Shown: positions 32,476-43,694 of the stretch, in pieces
Layout: each line of letters starts with the position of its first letter
How positions within the stretch are numbered: the first letter of the stretch is position 1
Assembly: GCA_034092305.1 (NCBI GenBank)
Contig: JASJET010000132.1
Coordinates: 2,170,001-2,234,000, forward strand
Source of the DNA: Diaprepes abbreviatus
Lineage: Eukaryota; Arthropoda; Insecta; Coleoptera; Curculionidae
Reading direction: 5' to 3'
DNA: 64,000 bases
Position numbers and translations under genes: made by a program
Notes under the pieces: generated by a model
Told to the model about the DNA's origin: nothing
The model's input: only the letters and a program-made list of their open reading frames with translations
Databases searched by the model: none

Positions 32476-33878
32476 GTTATTGGGGATGCAGTCTATTTAA
32501 ATTTATAGGCCTTGGTTCACAGTGGAGGAAGAAACTAACCAAAGTATCTCATTTTTGGATGTATGATTTTTACGTACGAATGAAAACCATATTGTTCTAA
32601 TAGATTCATTAGTTACCATTTGTATCATCCTATGAGATCTCAAATCTCATCTTAGGCATGAAAAATAGAGCTGTCAAACTGACACACCCGAACATTGGAG
32701 CCGAGGTATTCCGCCAATGATATACTATTGGAGAATTCTTATCGTGAAAACATTATTAAAAAATTTCTTTATAACACCAAATATAATATTCCTGAAAACA
32801 TCTTTGAAATACCTTCTAAACCGTCGCTTTTGCGTACTCAATCTTTAGGTCCAGCCAACATTATTTCAAATGTAACAGTACAAATTCAGTTTTTGCACAC
32901 ACTACTTCAGATAGAAAATCTTACTGACAAATTAATGAATATTTTTAAAAATATAGATATCAAAATAGCAAGAAAATAATTACTTGCTCTCTCTAAAATG
33001 TATTCTAAAATCAAAACACCGTTGCAGCTGAAAGAGACGTCCTGCATATTGTATAAACTTCGCCGTTCCAACTGTCAATTAGTTTATATAGGCCAGACGC
33101 TTCAAAGGCAGACTTACTTCCCATCGTAGTGATATTAATAGAGGCTTACCCTCTTATGCTCTGGCTTAACATCATTAATATCAAGATCACATCATTAACT
33201 GGGATGACACTGAGATTCTAGAAGAAGTTCCTGTATATTACAAAAGGCTCTTCCTTGAAATGGTGCATATTAACTAAGAAAACAACATCATGAATAAAAA
33301 AAGTGACACCGATAGTCTTAGCGCCATTTACAGTTATATTTTAAAGTTGGACAGTTCATCTTCAGATGAATAAGTTTTTCCACTACATTCTTTTATATCA
33401 TGTAAAAAATATCAAACAAGTAATTTTTAAATTTTATATTCTATTTTTACTAGATCTCATACCTCACTACGCCACTGTTTTTTACGAATCCGTACTTTCT
33501 TCAACCACCCACGCCACTTTTCGGTTGACACATGATATTTGTCACTACAAGATGGTGAAATAGTCAAGTAAGATGTTTGGCTGTTTCTGGATTTTTAGAA
33601 TTTGAACGAATTCTTACAATCCTATAATAATATAATTATAAAGTGATAATGCTGTTTTTTCCCCTGTTTTCAAATATTTACTTGTTTCGTATTCAAACCA
33701 CATTGGTGAGTTACTTAATAATTATAGGTTAGGTTAATACTCTAACTGTTTAATTAATAATTGTAGAGATATCCTGAAGAAGAGATAAAAAAATTCTCCA
33801 AAGCTTGACAGAACTAAAAAGGGTATTTTGCTTACCAAGGCCTACAAATTTAAATAGACTGCATCCCCAATAACCCAT
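32476..33878 (+). mobile_element. PLE remnant with 40-bp inverted ends
   Basis: GGGTTATTGGGGATGCAGTC (from 32476) and its reverse complement (ending 33878) form inverted ends that agree over about 40 bases. Between them lies a decayed PLE. PLEs carry terminal repeats in direct or inverted orientation, so this looks like a complete but shortened insertion. Confidence 0.7.
32540..33360 (+). pseudogene. Penelope-like element, RT end through GIY-YIG
   Basis: The reading in shifting frames gives SFLDV (end of RT), a linker with an open 94-codon stretch (32695-32979; ENSYRENIIKKFLYN), LYKLRRSNCQLVYIGQTLQR of the GIY-YIG domain near 33050-33110, then HIINWDDTEILEEV and YYKRLFLEMVHIN of the tail. 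Several shifts and stops are present. The RT palm with the catalytic residues is missing. The linker residues match other PLEs only in spacing. Confidence 0.72.
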
Positions 33879-33884
33879 CATCAT

Positions 33885-34189
33885 CATCATCATTCTCAGC
33901 TTCATCTACCGTTTCTAACAACGGTTCAACCTTCCTTGTTCTATGTGGTGACGTAATTTATTCAGTGTTTTTGTAATTTTGTGTCCAGGTTTCTCTGTCT
34001 TCAGCTGCCCAGGAAAAAGTTATTCTTGCCAGTTTTCTCATTTCATAATCCCATCTGAGATTCGAACATTTTCTTGCTCTCTGGGATTTTATGGTATCCC
34101 TCATAGTTGTCGTAGTGGTCCATCTATTGTCCGTTCCTTTTGCTATATGTCCCACGCAAGTAATAAGCCCGATTTGTGTAAAAGTTGCC

Positions 34190-34192
<3 letters not shown>
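33885..34192 (-). pseudogene. LINE 3' end with (GAT)n tail
   Basis: The minus-strand frame reads GATFTQIGLITCVGHIAKGT, then RARKCSNLRWDYEMRKLARI and WAAEDRETWTQNYKN, the C-terminus of an RTE-like LINE. On that strand it ends in a short GAT repeat (33880-33895), a microsatellite tail of the kind RTE elements carry. The 5' side is cut at a (TA)n tract. Confidence 0.65.

Positions 34193-34262
<70 letters not shown>
34193..34262. repeat. (TA)n microsatellite
   Basis: Pure TA tract abutting the left arm of the family 2 hammerhead repeat. Confidence 0.95.
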
Positions 34263-34264
<2 letters not shown>

Positions 34265-34360
34265 AAATAGAATAAAATATTGGCGAAGCGGACGTGAAAA
34301 TTTGTCAATCTACTTGACTCTCGTGTGCGGAGCACTCCAAAATATGGAAAAACTCCGGGT

Positions 34361-34422
34361 CCGATAGATGGCGACAGCGCTGTTTCGTCCTAATATGGGA
34401 CTCGTCAGGCCACCACAGTCGG
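34361..34422 (-). ncRNA. Hammerhead ribozyme, type I (family 2, left arm)
   Basis: Minus strand: CCGAC, GGTGGC, core CTGACGA, helix II GTCC/GGAC with a 7-base loop, GAAA, helix III ACAG-CG-CTGT, cleavage position C, GCCATC closing the inner helix I, then ATCGG. The outer helix keeps four of five pairs. All invariant core bases are present. Confidence 0.86.
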
Positions 34423-34979
34423 TACAAACCATCATCTCGCCTTTGCATCGTATAAAGCTGAATTTATAATCAAAACACAGCAAATAATACGACAAATGCG
34501 ACATCTCGATGGTCCACTTGATAATACAAGAACCACACAGATTAACAAAGTTTGTAAAAGAACCGTCATATGGTGGCGCGACGGTGAATTAAAACAGAAA
34601 TATGTACACGGACAAAAACTTATCTACATATTTATTTACTTGTTTGGCTTTGAAACACGCTAAACGATGCTCTCATGGTGGGATCGTTTGGTGCGGCACG
34701 TGGCTTTGGCTGCTAAAATAAGCGGTAGGCTTGCTTGCCAGTACCGAAAAATGCGACCCCTATCCTCTGGGCAGCGCGTTTCGTGTACTCGATTTTACAT
34801 ATTTCTGTTTTAATTCTCCGTCGCGCCACCATATGACGGTTCTTTTACAAACTTTGTTAATCTGTGTGGTTCTTGTATTATCAAGTGGACAATCGAGATG
34901 TCGCCTTTGTCGTCTTATTTGCTGTCTTTTGATTATAAATTCAGCTTCATACGATGCAAAGGCGAGATGATGGTTTGTA

Positions 34980-35041
34980 CCGACTGCGGTGGCCTGACGA
35001 GTCCCATATTAGGACGAAACAGCGCTGTCGCCATCTGTCGG
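34980..35041 (+). ncRNA. Hammerhead ribozyme, type I (family 2, right arm)
   Basis: CCGAC (34980-34984), GGTGGC (34988-34993), core CTGACGA (34994-35000), helix II GTCC/GGAC (35001-35004, 35012-35015), GAAA (35016-35019), helix III ACAG/CTGT around CG (35019-35028), cleavage expected after C35029. GCCATC (35030-35035) and GTCGG (35037-35041) complete helix I. The outer helix is perfect in this arm. Confidence 0.9.
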
Positions 35042-35179
35042 ACCCGGAGTTTTTCCATATTTTGAAGTGCTCCGCACTTTTTAACACGAGAATCTTGTAG
35101 ATTGACAAATTTTCACGTCCGCTTCGCCAATATTTTATTCTATTTTATTTTAAATTACACGGACAAAATCTTATCTACA

Positions 35180-35644
<465 letters not shown>

Positions 35645-36175
35645 TTTCGCTAAAATCTCATTTGGCATTTTCAAGTGCGGTTCATTTCGTTACTCGCTGA
35701 GAACTGATGGTGGTCTCTGATAAATTTCGAGTTTTGTTTAGTTGGCTCGCTTTCTCATTGGACGAGCGGCTTCGCAGGCTCCTCCCCTCTGCCGAATGAG
35801 ATATATTTAATTTTTGTATGCTGGTCTCTCGTGTATTGGTTGATTTTTGTTATTTTGTTTCTTGATTTATTAATGTTTCCGATGTAGTTGGAATGTGTAA
35901 AGCATCATCTCGTTTATTTAGCTCTCCCGCCTTTCGATTTCTAGGGCCTCTCTTATAACGCGTGCCTTGTAGTTCTGTACTGGTACTATTTCTTTTGCCT
36001 TTTCGAAATCGATGGCATGTCCAGTTGTTTGGTGATGTTGAAATAGATCTGAGGTTGTCTGTTTGTTTTTGAGGCTATTTTTATGTTCTCGAATTCTTGC
36101 TAATATGCGCCTGTTTGTTTGTCCTATGTATGTTTGATGGCGAGCTGTACATGGAACGTTTCGTCGTGGCAGGCT
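35645..36175 (-). pseudogene. Penelope-like element, GIY-YIG and 3' end
   Basis: The minus strand reads RRNVPCTARHQTYIGQTNRR, then RIREHKNSLKNKQTTSDLFQ, HHQTTGHAIDFEKAKEIV and YKARVIREALEIERRES. After a shift the tail continues to the terminal motif CACTTGAAAATGCCAAATGA...GCGAAA at the junction near 35645. YIG, Arg, His and the late Glu of the GIY-YIG domain are present. The 3' end breaks off inside the hammerhead-like motif, exactly where the family 3 unit begins. Confidence 0.85.
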
Positions 36176-36459
36176 TTAAAAAAATTATTTTTACATTAAG
36201 TATTGTTTAAATACCTACAAAAAGAGACAGAATATTATTTTAAAATATTAAAATTAACTAACGTTACTACCGATAAAATACATTAAATCTAAATAGTTAA
36301 AATCACACTTTAATATCTTTATAAATTTAAATGTATGTACCTTCAGACGTCATGTTCGACCACTGGTTGCTATTGCCTGGAATTTTTTTTAATATCTGAG
36401 AAGTCTGTAATAATGCGTAGCGGATGTGAATTAATTCTAGGTGGTTATACGGAGATTTA

Positions 36460-36695
36460 AAAATATTTTCAGCGGATTAAATTGTGGTAAATTTGGCTTA
36501 AATTGCTTATGTCTAGTTTGTCATTTACGACATGTTGTTCTCTTTTTATATGAATCATTTCCTTCACTAGAAGTTTATGATAGTTTTTATCTTGTGTTAA
36601 AATTTTAGTATTTACAAAATCAAACTCATGTTTAACACTAGTTTCATGTTCGGCTCTACACAGAGTGGAATATGATTGATTTTATGTGCTCTTAA
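36460..36695 (-). pseudogene. Penelope-like element, C-terminal tail
   Basis: The minus strand reads TLCRAEHETSVKHEFDFVNT, KILTQDKNYHKLLVKEMIHI and KREQHVVNDKLDISNLSQIY. It matches the tails of the PLEs at 4163-4363 and 5510-5700 (NDRTDISNLSHIY). Only the last part of the GIY-YIG domain is left. The stretch between it and 36175 is AT-rich and unassigned. Confidence 0.78.
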
Positions 36696-36744
36696 TATGA
36701 GGTAAGTAAAAAAAATAGTATAAGGGGCAGACTTTACAAATGTT

Positions 36745-37612
36745 GAAACGTCAGATATGCATTTTGTTTATGGTCGTCCTAAAGGAAATGCATTAAAACC
36801 CCAACGGATTTATGCTGATTTATATCCACAATATAGGATACCTCATCAAATCACATTTGCTCGTCTTCATCAGCGTTTACGATAAAAAGGTACTTCTGAT
36901 TGTGAACGGCCTCTAGAGATAAGAACTGTAGCGCCAGAGAAAGCTGTTCTTAATTTAATAGAAGAATCTTCTAAAACATGTGCGTGAAAAATTGCCAATA
37001 AATTAAATGTAAGCAATTTCACAGCATTACGAATTTTAAAAGAACATCAATTGTATCCCTACCATATTCAGCGAGTGCTTGTGCTTTTACCAGGAGACTT
37101 TTTGCCGCGTATAGTTTTTTGCTATTGGATACTTCAAATAACCGCCCAATCTGTATTTCATTTCGTATTTTGTTTACTGATGTGACAAATTTATTTTCTA
37201 ATTGGCCTATGTTTTCTTCCATTAAGATTAAATGGCGACTAGTATTGTCACTTTCTTGAGGAAGAGTTACTTACCCTTCTTGAAGTGGTTCTTCATCAAG
37301 TTAGACAAGAATTATGATTTATGCATGATGGCGCTCCAGCACATTTCAGTAACAATGTGCCCCGTTACTCAGAGGCAGTGTATCCAACTTGTTTAATAGG
37401 CCGAGGAGGCACTCAGCACAACACAACGATTTCAGGATCTAAATCTTTTGAATTTTCGCATCTGGGGTTTCCTTAAATCTTTGGTTTATGCATCTCATGT
37501 CTTGCAAAAGGATAAAAAATACTCCAGGATGATTTCAACGAATACGTTCTTCAATGAGACGAAGATCGGGTTCTTAAATTATGGCCGAGGGTGATCATTT
37601 GCAACATTTGTT
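36745..37612 (+). pseudogene. DD41D mariner-like transposase, decayed
   Basis: The reading gives DMHFVYGRPKGNALKPQRIY, YPQYRIPHQITFARLHQRLR, a helix-turn-helix stretch KIANKLNVSNFTALRILKEH, then a gap where the first catalytic Asp is expected. It resumes with MHDGAPAHFSNNV (second Asp), LNLLNFRIWGFLKSLVYASH (third region, damaged) and a HLQHLF-like end near 37610. It is related to the intact protein at 40749-41831 (ANGNAELARRYYMESYPERN). Many stops, shifts and deletions are present, and termini were not identified. Confidence 0.72.
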
Positions 37613-37691
37613 TTAATATTTGTTACTATTGTTCAAATTCTGTTATTATTATGTTGTATTTTTTCTTAGTCCCTGTTGGTTAAAACAAATA

Positions 37692-38995
37692 AAGGGTGTT
37701 TTTTATAGAGGTATAGAACTTTAAGTTTGCAACACTTTTTTAATTGGCGGCCATTTTGTCAGCTGTCAAGTGATTTATGTTTAGTTTGGTTTGGCATTTC
37801 AACATGAATAGACTGATGCCTGAACAATGCTTCCAAATTGTGCAAATTTATTTTGAAAATCATGGTTCTGTTTGAAATACGTATCGCGAACTACGTCCAT
37901 TTTACGGTCAACATAATCGTCCATCAGAGCACTTAATTCGATTAACTATGGAACGTTTTCGCACCACGTTTACTCTAAATGATAATACGCATCCACAGAG
38001 ACGTCGTACAGTGCGTACAGAAGAAGTCATTGCTGCTGTAGAGCGTAGCGTAGAAGAAGACCCGAATCAGTCTATCCGCCATCGTGCACAGGAATTGGAT
38101 ATGTATCCATTCACTTTATGGAAGATTTTGTGGAAAAATCTTGGTTTGCGTGCTTACAAAATCCAACTCGTGCAAGAATTGAAGCCACACAATCACCTAG
38201 CAAGGCGTAGATTCGGTGCATGGGCCCAAAACAAGATTGCCGTTGATCTCGATTTTCATAAGCGAATTTTGTTTAGCGATGAAGCTTACTTTTGTTTTAA
38301 TGGATACGTCAATAAACAAAACTGCCGTATTTGGAATGATGATAATCCTCAAGTGTATGTTGACACACCGTTACATCCAGAAAAACTGACTGTTTGGTGT
38401 GCTTTATGAGCTGGTGGAATCATTGGTCCATACTTCTTTAAAAACGATGCTGGTCAGAACGTTACAGTCAATGGTGACCGCTATAGAGCCATGATTACCG
38501 ACTTTTTCGTTCTTCAATTGAACAACCATGATGTGTAGGAGCTGTGATTTCAACAAGATGGCGCAACATGTCACACAGCTCGTGCCACAATTAATTTATT
38601 GAAGGAAACGTTTGGCAACCGCATAGTTTCACGTTTCGGACCCGTGAATTGGCCTCAAAGCTCGTGCGACTTAACGCCGCTAGACTATTTTCTGTGGGGA
38701 TATGTGAAGTCGCTAGTCTACGCCGATAAGCCCGAAACGATTGATCACTTGGAGGACAACATTCGCCGCGTTATTGCCGATATACGGCCACAAATGTTGG
38801 AAAAAGTCATCGAAAATCGGACCTCCAGATTAGACTACGTCCGAGCCAGCCGTGGCGGTCATATGCCAGAAGTCATATTTAAATTATAATGCCAGAAGGT
38901 TATCTTTCGAATAAAGTAAATTTCATGTCAATTTAAAAAATTCATGTTTGTTTTATTCCATTTAAAAGTTCTATACCTCTATAAAAAACACCCTT
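37692..38995 (+). mobile_element. DD41D mariner-like transposon, full length, inactivated
   Basis: Terminal inverted repeats AAGGGTGTTTTTTATAGAGG (37692) and its complement (ending 38995) agree over about 32 bases, through GTATAGAACTTT. TA flanks both ends (37690-37691 and 38996-38997). The length, 1304 bp, is typical of a complete mariner-type element. Confidence 0.9.
37804..38889 (+). pseudogene. DD41D transposase with four nonsense codons
   Basis: One uninterrupted frame of 361 codons runs from ATG (MNRLMPEQCFQIVQIYFENH) to TAA at 38889, broken only by stops at 37873 (TGA), 38407 (TGA), 38536 (TAG) and 38545 (TGA). Context suggests Arg or Trp codons at most of them. Helix-turn-helix motifs come first, then ILFSDEAYF (first Asp), FQQDGATCHTAR (second) and CDLTPLDYFLWG (third). 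There are 41 residues between the second and third Asp. Related to the intact copy at 40749, but with short TIRs. A relative's N-terminus lies at 56064. Confidence 0.88.
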
Positions 38996-39118
38996 TACAT
39001 TATGATTTTTTACTAATGTATTTTCTTTTTTTATGGAAAAACTATTTTAGAGGAAAATTTAATAGACAAAAAAGTTTCATAATAAGATGTGAAAGTTACC
39101 TGAATAATTAAATCGAGT

Positions 39119-39600
39119 CAGTGGCGCCCGAAAAAAAAAAAATCGTATGGGTGAAATTTTACAAACCTGGAAAAAGTACCACTCTGTGTATTATTCCACA
39201 TAATAATAATTGTTTTATGATAATTGTAAAAAGTGTTATGTGTTTCAAATTTGACTTAATTACAAGATATAGATCTAAAACGAAAAATAATAATAAATTT
39301 TAACACCCTGAATCTTAAAAACTAAGCATGATAAGACATATGTTTATGTTGACTTTTATGCCTAAAATTAGCTCAAGAATAACTCTTTAAAATTTTTTGC
39401 CTTTATTTGGAGACATCAGTGGCATAAATAATGATCCCACAGACCCCGCGGTGCGGAGGGGAGACGCAGCTAATTCAAGGGCGCCCTCAAGTCACTTGAT
39501 GAAAATAAATAAATACGAAGGATCAAGAAGGGTGCAAAATAGTAAGGCGCATCCAAAAATCTGCGGAGGGGGGGGGCACATACTCTTAGTTACGCCACTG
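39119..39600. mobile_element. Possible MITE with CAGTGGCG ends
   Basis: CAGTGGCG at 39119 faces CGCCACTG ending at 39600. The inner right end reads CATACTCTTAGTTACGCCAC, a terminus style common in insect DNA transposons. The inside is G-rich near the right end and non-coding. Target duplications are not clear and the inverted match is short. Confidence 0.4.
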
Positions 39601-39606
39601 GAAAAC

Positions 39607-39611
<5 letters not shown>

Positions 39612-39659
<48 letters not shown>
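39612..39659. repeat. (TA)n microsatellite
   Basis: Pure TA tract. Confidence 0.95.
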
Positions 39660-39663
<4 letters not shown>

Positions 39664-40178
39664 CCACAGAAAGCATAACAGGATAAACACATTAAAACTG
39701 TTATTTACACCGATCCAATTTCAGTAATATATTTCTATTTACTATTAAAGACAGACGGTTCAATTATATTCGAGAATCGGATAATCTAATAACGTAGTAT
39801 ATCCTAGAGACACGCTTGTTTATTATATCTAATAAATATCAGCTAAATTAATTACGTAAATCCATCTTCGCTATAATTACAAACTTATGTAGGATGATAA
39901 CTGATGTGTATATGTAGAACTAAGGATGGTGGAAATATGGAAACCCGTTGTTATTATAAATGGACGTCATGCTTATTTCGCTCTGTTGTTGGAGAAACAG
40001 TAGCATCAATAGAAATTGTTTTGATGTGTTTGTTAAAATTAATGTGATCGATAATCATATTAAGAAGTTAGACTATCGAGTTGCTCGAAGATTTTTCAAT
40101 GGCTGTATGAAATAATTTTTATTTCCCACTAAAATTATACGAATAAATTCAAAGAAAATAAATTAAAAATAGTGAAAA
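39660..40178. other. AT-rich stretch without recognised features
   Basis: Nothing assignable upstream of the DD41D transposon. Confidence 0.55.
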
Positions 40179-40180
40179 TA

Positions 40181-42483
40181 TAGGGTGATTCAAAAATCGA
40201 TCACGAAACTTAAGGGGGTGATTCTACTTGACAAAATAAGGGTAGAGCTTCATATAATTTTTTTTCAAAATGTCATTCGTTTTCGAGTTACAAGCCGTCC
40301 AAGTTCAAGTTTTTATTTTTTCTTTTTTGAATTACTCGCTTACAGGAAAACCGATTTGACTAATATTTGAAAGATAGGCTAAGTCTTCTGCGCTTCATCA
40401 TTTTAGTAACAATTCACATTGATTGTTTGCCGCTAGAGGGCACTTTACCTACATTGAAAATTGTTTTTTTGTCATAATTTTTTAGTGTTGACAGCTACAG
40501 TAGTTTTTGGCATTATTTCTGAAAGACTGATGTCAGGCCTTTAAAAAAGGTGCTCTTTATTTACATCGCTAAACCCAACGGTTTAGACGTAAATCACCCT
40601 TAAAAATTAAGTGGTAAATTTACTTTTCTCATTTCATTACCTCCAGCTACCAGGTAAATAGCTATCAAAGTATACTAGAGCTGTCAGTTTAACATCAAAT
40701 AAATTCGCTTTTTAAACTATTTAATTTATAATCTTAAAATAACTAATAATGGCTAATCACCAATATTCAAATATCGAATATTGTGATATCCATTTTTGTT
40801 ATGGAAAAGCAAATGGTAATGCAGAGTTGGCAAGAAGATATTATATGGAGAGTTATCCGGAAAGAAATATCCCTCATGCTCAAACATTTTCCAGTGTGCA
40901 CAGGAGGCTTGCGGAATGTGGTTCCTTTAAAAGTTATAATGGAAATAGGGGAAGACCTAGAACTGCTAGAAACGTGCAACAAGAAGAAAGAGTGCTTGAA
41001 ATTATTGAAGATAATCCAGGTATTAGTACTAGAAAAATTGGGAATGAAGTGCGGCTCTGTCAGGCTAGTTCATGGAGGATACTAAGAGAAGAACAACTCT
41101 ACCCGTTTCATTCAAAAAAGGTGCAGGCTCTTTATGACGATGATCGGCCGAGACGGTTGGAAATGTGCAATCAGATCCTAGCTAAGTATGAACACGATAA
41201 TCGATTAATTGGCGTCATATTATTCACTGACGAAGCTGGTTTCACTCGTGATGGCATAACAAATCTACACAACATCCACACATATGCTTACGAGAACCCA
41301 AACAATGTGGTAGAAACGAAACATCAGCGTAGATTTTCACTAAATGTGTGGGCAGGGATAATAGGAGATTACCTTATTGGTCCTCATTTCTTTGATGGCC
41401 CATTAACTGGTGACGTATACTTAGATTTTATCCAAAATCGTCTCCCATTGTATCTGGAAGATGTGCCATTGGAAGTAAGGGCCAACATGTGGATCCTCCA
41501 AGACGGAGCTCCGCCCCACTTTAGTATACGTGTCCGACAGTATTTGAATGCAACGTATCCTGAGCGATGGATAGGACGAAGTGGACCATTGGCATGGGCA
41601 GCGAGGTCACCAGACCTTAATCCTATGGATTTTTTCTTTTGGGGTCATTTGAAACAATTGGTGTACGATATTCCAGTAATCAACGTCGAGGATCTTCGCT
41701 TCAGGATAATCGAAAAGTGCCAAATTATTAAAGAAACACCAGGAATTTTTCATCGAGTTAGGCGACATTTTTTGAAGAGTGTTAGGAAATGTATGGAAGA
41801 AAATGGGGGACATTTTGAGAATCTTTTTTAGTTTGTTTAGTACTGTTTCATTAATTTTTATCAATTAAATGTATATCGCAATAATCCATAATATGAATAT
41901 TTACTGATTAGCCATTATTAGTTATTTTAAGATTATAAATTAAATAGTTTAAAAAGCGAATTTATTTGATGTTAAACTGACAGCTCTAGTATACTTTGAT
42001 AGCTATTTACCTGGTAGCTGGTGGTAATGAAATGAGAAAAGTAAATTTACCACTTAATTTTTAAGGGTGATTTACGTCTAAACCGTTGGGTTTAGCGATG
42101 TAAATAAAGAGCTCCTTTTTTAAAGGCCTGGCATCAGTCTTTCAGAAATTATGCCAAAAACTACTATAGCTGTCAACACTAAAAAATTATGACAAAAAAA
42201 CAATTTTCAATGTAGGTAAAGTGCCCTCTAGCGGCAAACAATCAATGTGAATTGTTACTAAAATGATGAAGCGCAGAAGACTTAGCCTATCTTTCAAATA
42301 TTAGTCAAATCGGTTTTCCTGTAAGCGAGTAATTCAAAAAACAAAAAATAAAAACTTGAACTTGGACGGCTTGTAACTCGAAAACAAATGACATTTTGAA
42401 AAAAAATTATATGAAGCTCTACCCTTATTTTGTCAAGTAGAATCACCCCCTTAAGTTTCGTGATCGATTTTTGAATCACCCTG
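40181..42483 (+). mobile_element. Intact DD41D transposon with about 580-bp TIRs
   Basis: The left end TAGGGTGATTCAAAAATCGA faces a right end that reads CAGGGTGATTCAAAAATCGA in complement. The arms match nearly continuously from 40181 to about 40757 and from about 41905 to 42483. TA lies on each side (40179-40180, 42484-42485). The single gene sits between and slightly inside the arms. This is the only element here with an undamaged transposase, so it may be recently active. Confidence 0.93.
40749..41831 (+). CDS. DD41D mariner-like transposase, intact
   Basis: A 360-codon frame from ATG at 40749 to TAG has no interruption. It is predicted to bind the TIRs and catalyse cut-and-paste at TA. 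The first half holds two helix-turn-helix regions (about residues 10-60, with NGNAELARRYY and TFSSVHRRL; and 78-115, with ISTRKIGNEVRLCQASSWRI). The catalytic residues are D161 in LFTDEAGF, D252 in LQDGAPPH and D294 in SPDLNPMDFF, with 41 residues between the last two. NVWAGIIGDYLIGPH lies between. The first five codons fall inside the TIR, so the start is fixed by the repeat as well as by the frame. Length matches the family. DD41D elements exist in insects (family knowledge); the subfamily is not certain. Confidence 0.92.
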   Translation: MANHQYSNIEYCDIHFCYGKANGNAELARRYYMESYPERNIPHAQTFSSVHRRLAECGSFKSYNGNRGRPRTARNVQQEERVLEIIEDNPGISTRKIGNEVRLCQASSWRILREEQLYPFHSKKVQALYDDDRPRRLEMCNQILAKYEHDNRLIGVILFTDEAGFTRDGITNLHNIHTYAYENPNNVVETKHQRRFSLNVWAGIIGDYLIGPHFFDGPLTGDVYLDFIQNRLPLYLEDVPLEVRANMWILQDGAPPHFSIRVRQYLNATYPERWIGRSGPLAWAARSPDLNPMDFFFWGHLKQLVYDIPVINVEDLRFRIIEKCQIIKETPGIFHRVRRHFLKSVRKCMEENGGHFENLF

Positions 42484-42485
42484 TA

Positions 42486-42904
42486 TATGTTGTTTAATAG
42501 GACTCATTTTTGAAAACCCACGCTGGTAGTTAAAAATAAAGGTCATAATGTAAGGGTAGCAAAAGAAAGATTTTTTTAAAAGTTTTTGAACAAATCGCAG
42601 TTGTTTAAAAACAAAACTTTGATTTATTTTAAAAATTTGAAGTTATAGAATTAACAAAAACATCCAGTAAAAATTTTATCAAAATTGATTCAGTTGATTT
42701 TGACATATTATGTTCACCATTTTGAAAAATGTACGCTCATAAAAAAACTCTGGATTGAATTTGGTTACGGCAAAAAATTTTTGTAGTGAAAATAATCTCC
42801 ACCGACATTTTGGTTCACAAACTAAATAAAAATCTCATTTAGAAAATTTAGACTAATTCATTACGTAAGTAAATAAAATCTATATTTCTTAAGGATCGGA
42901 TCTA
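42486..42904. other. AT-rich stretch without recognised features
   Basis: Nothing assignable between the DD41D transposon and a (TA)n tract. Confidence 0.55.

Positions 42905-43628
<724 letters not shown>

Positions 43629-43694
<66 letters not shown>
43629..43694. repeat. (TA)n microsatellite
   Basis: TA tract abutting the other end of the family 3 pair. Confidence 0.95.

Noticed and set aside
35760..35800. A further hammerhead at GACGAGCGGCTTCG
   Set aside because: It lacks the CTGANGA core and GAAA, so the resemblance is superficial.
40783..41085. 100-codon frame overlapping the DD41D transposase
   Set aside because: Alternative frame inside an intact gene, without motif.
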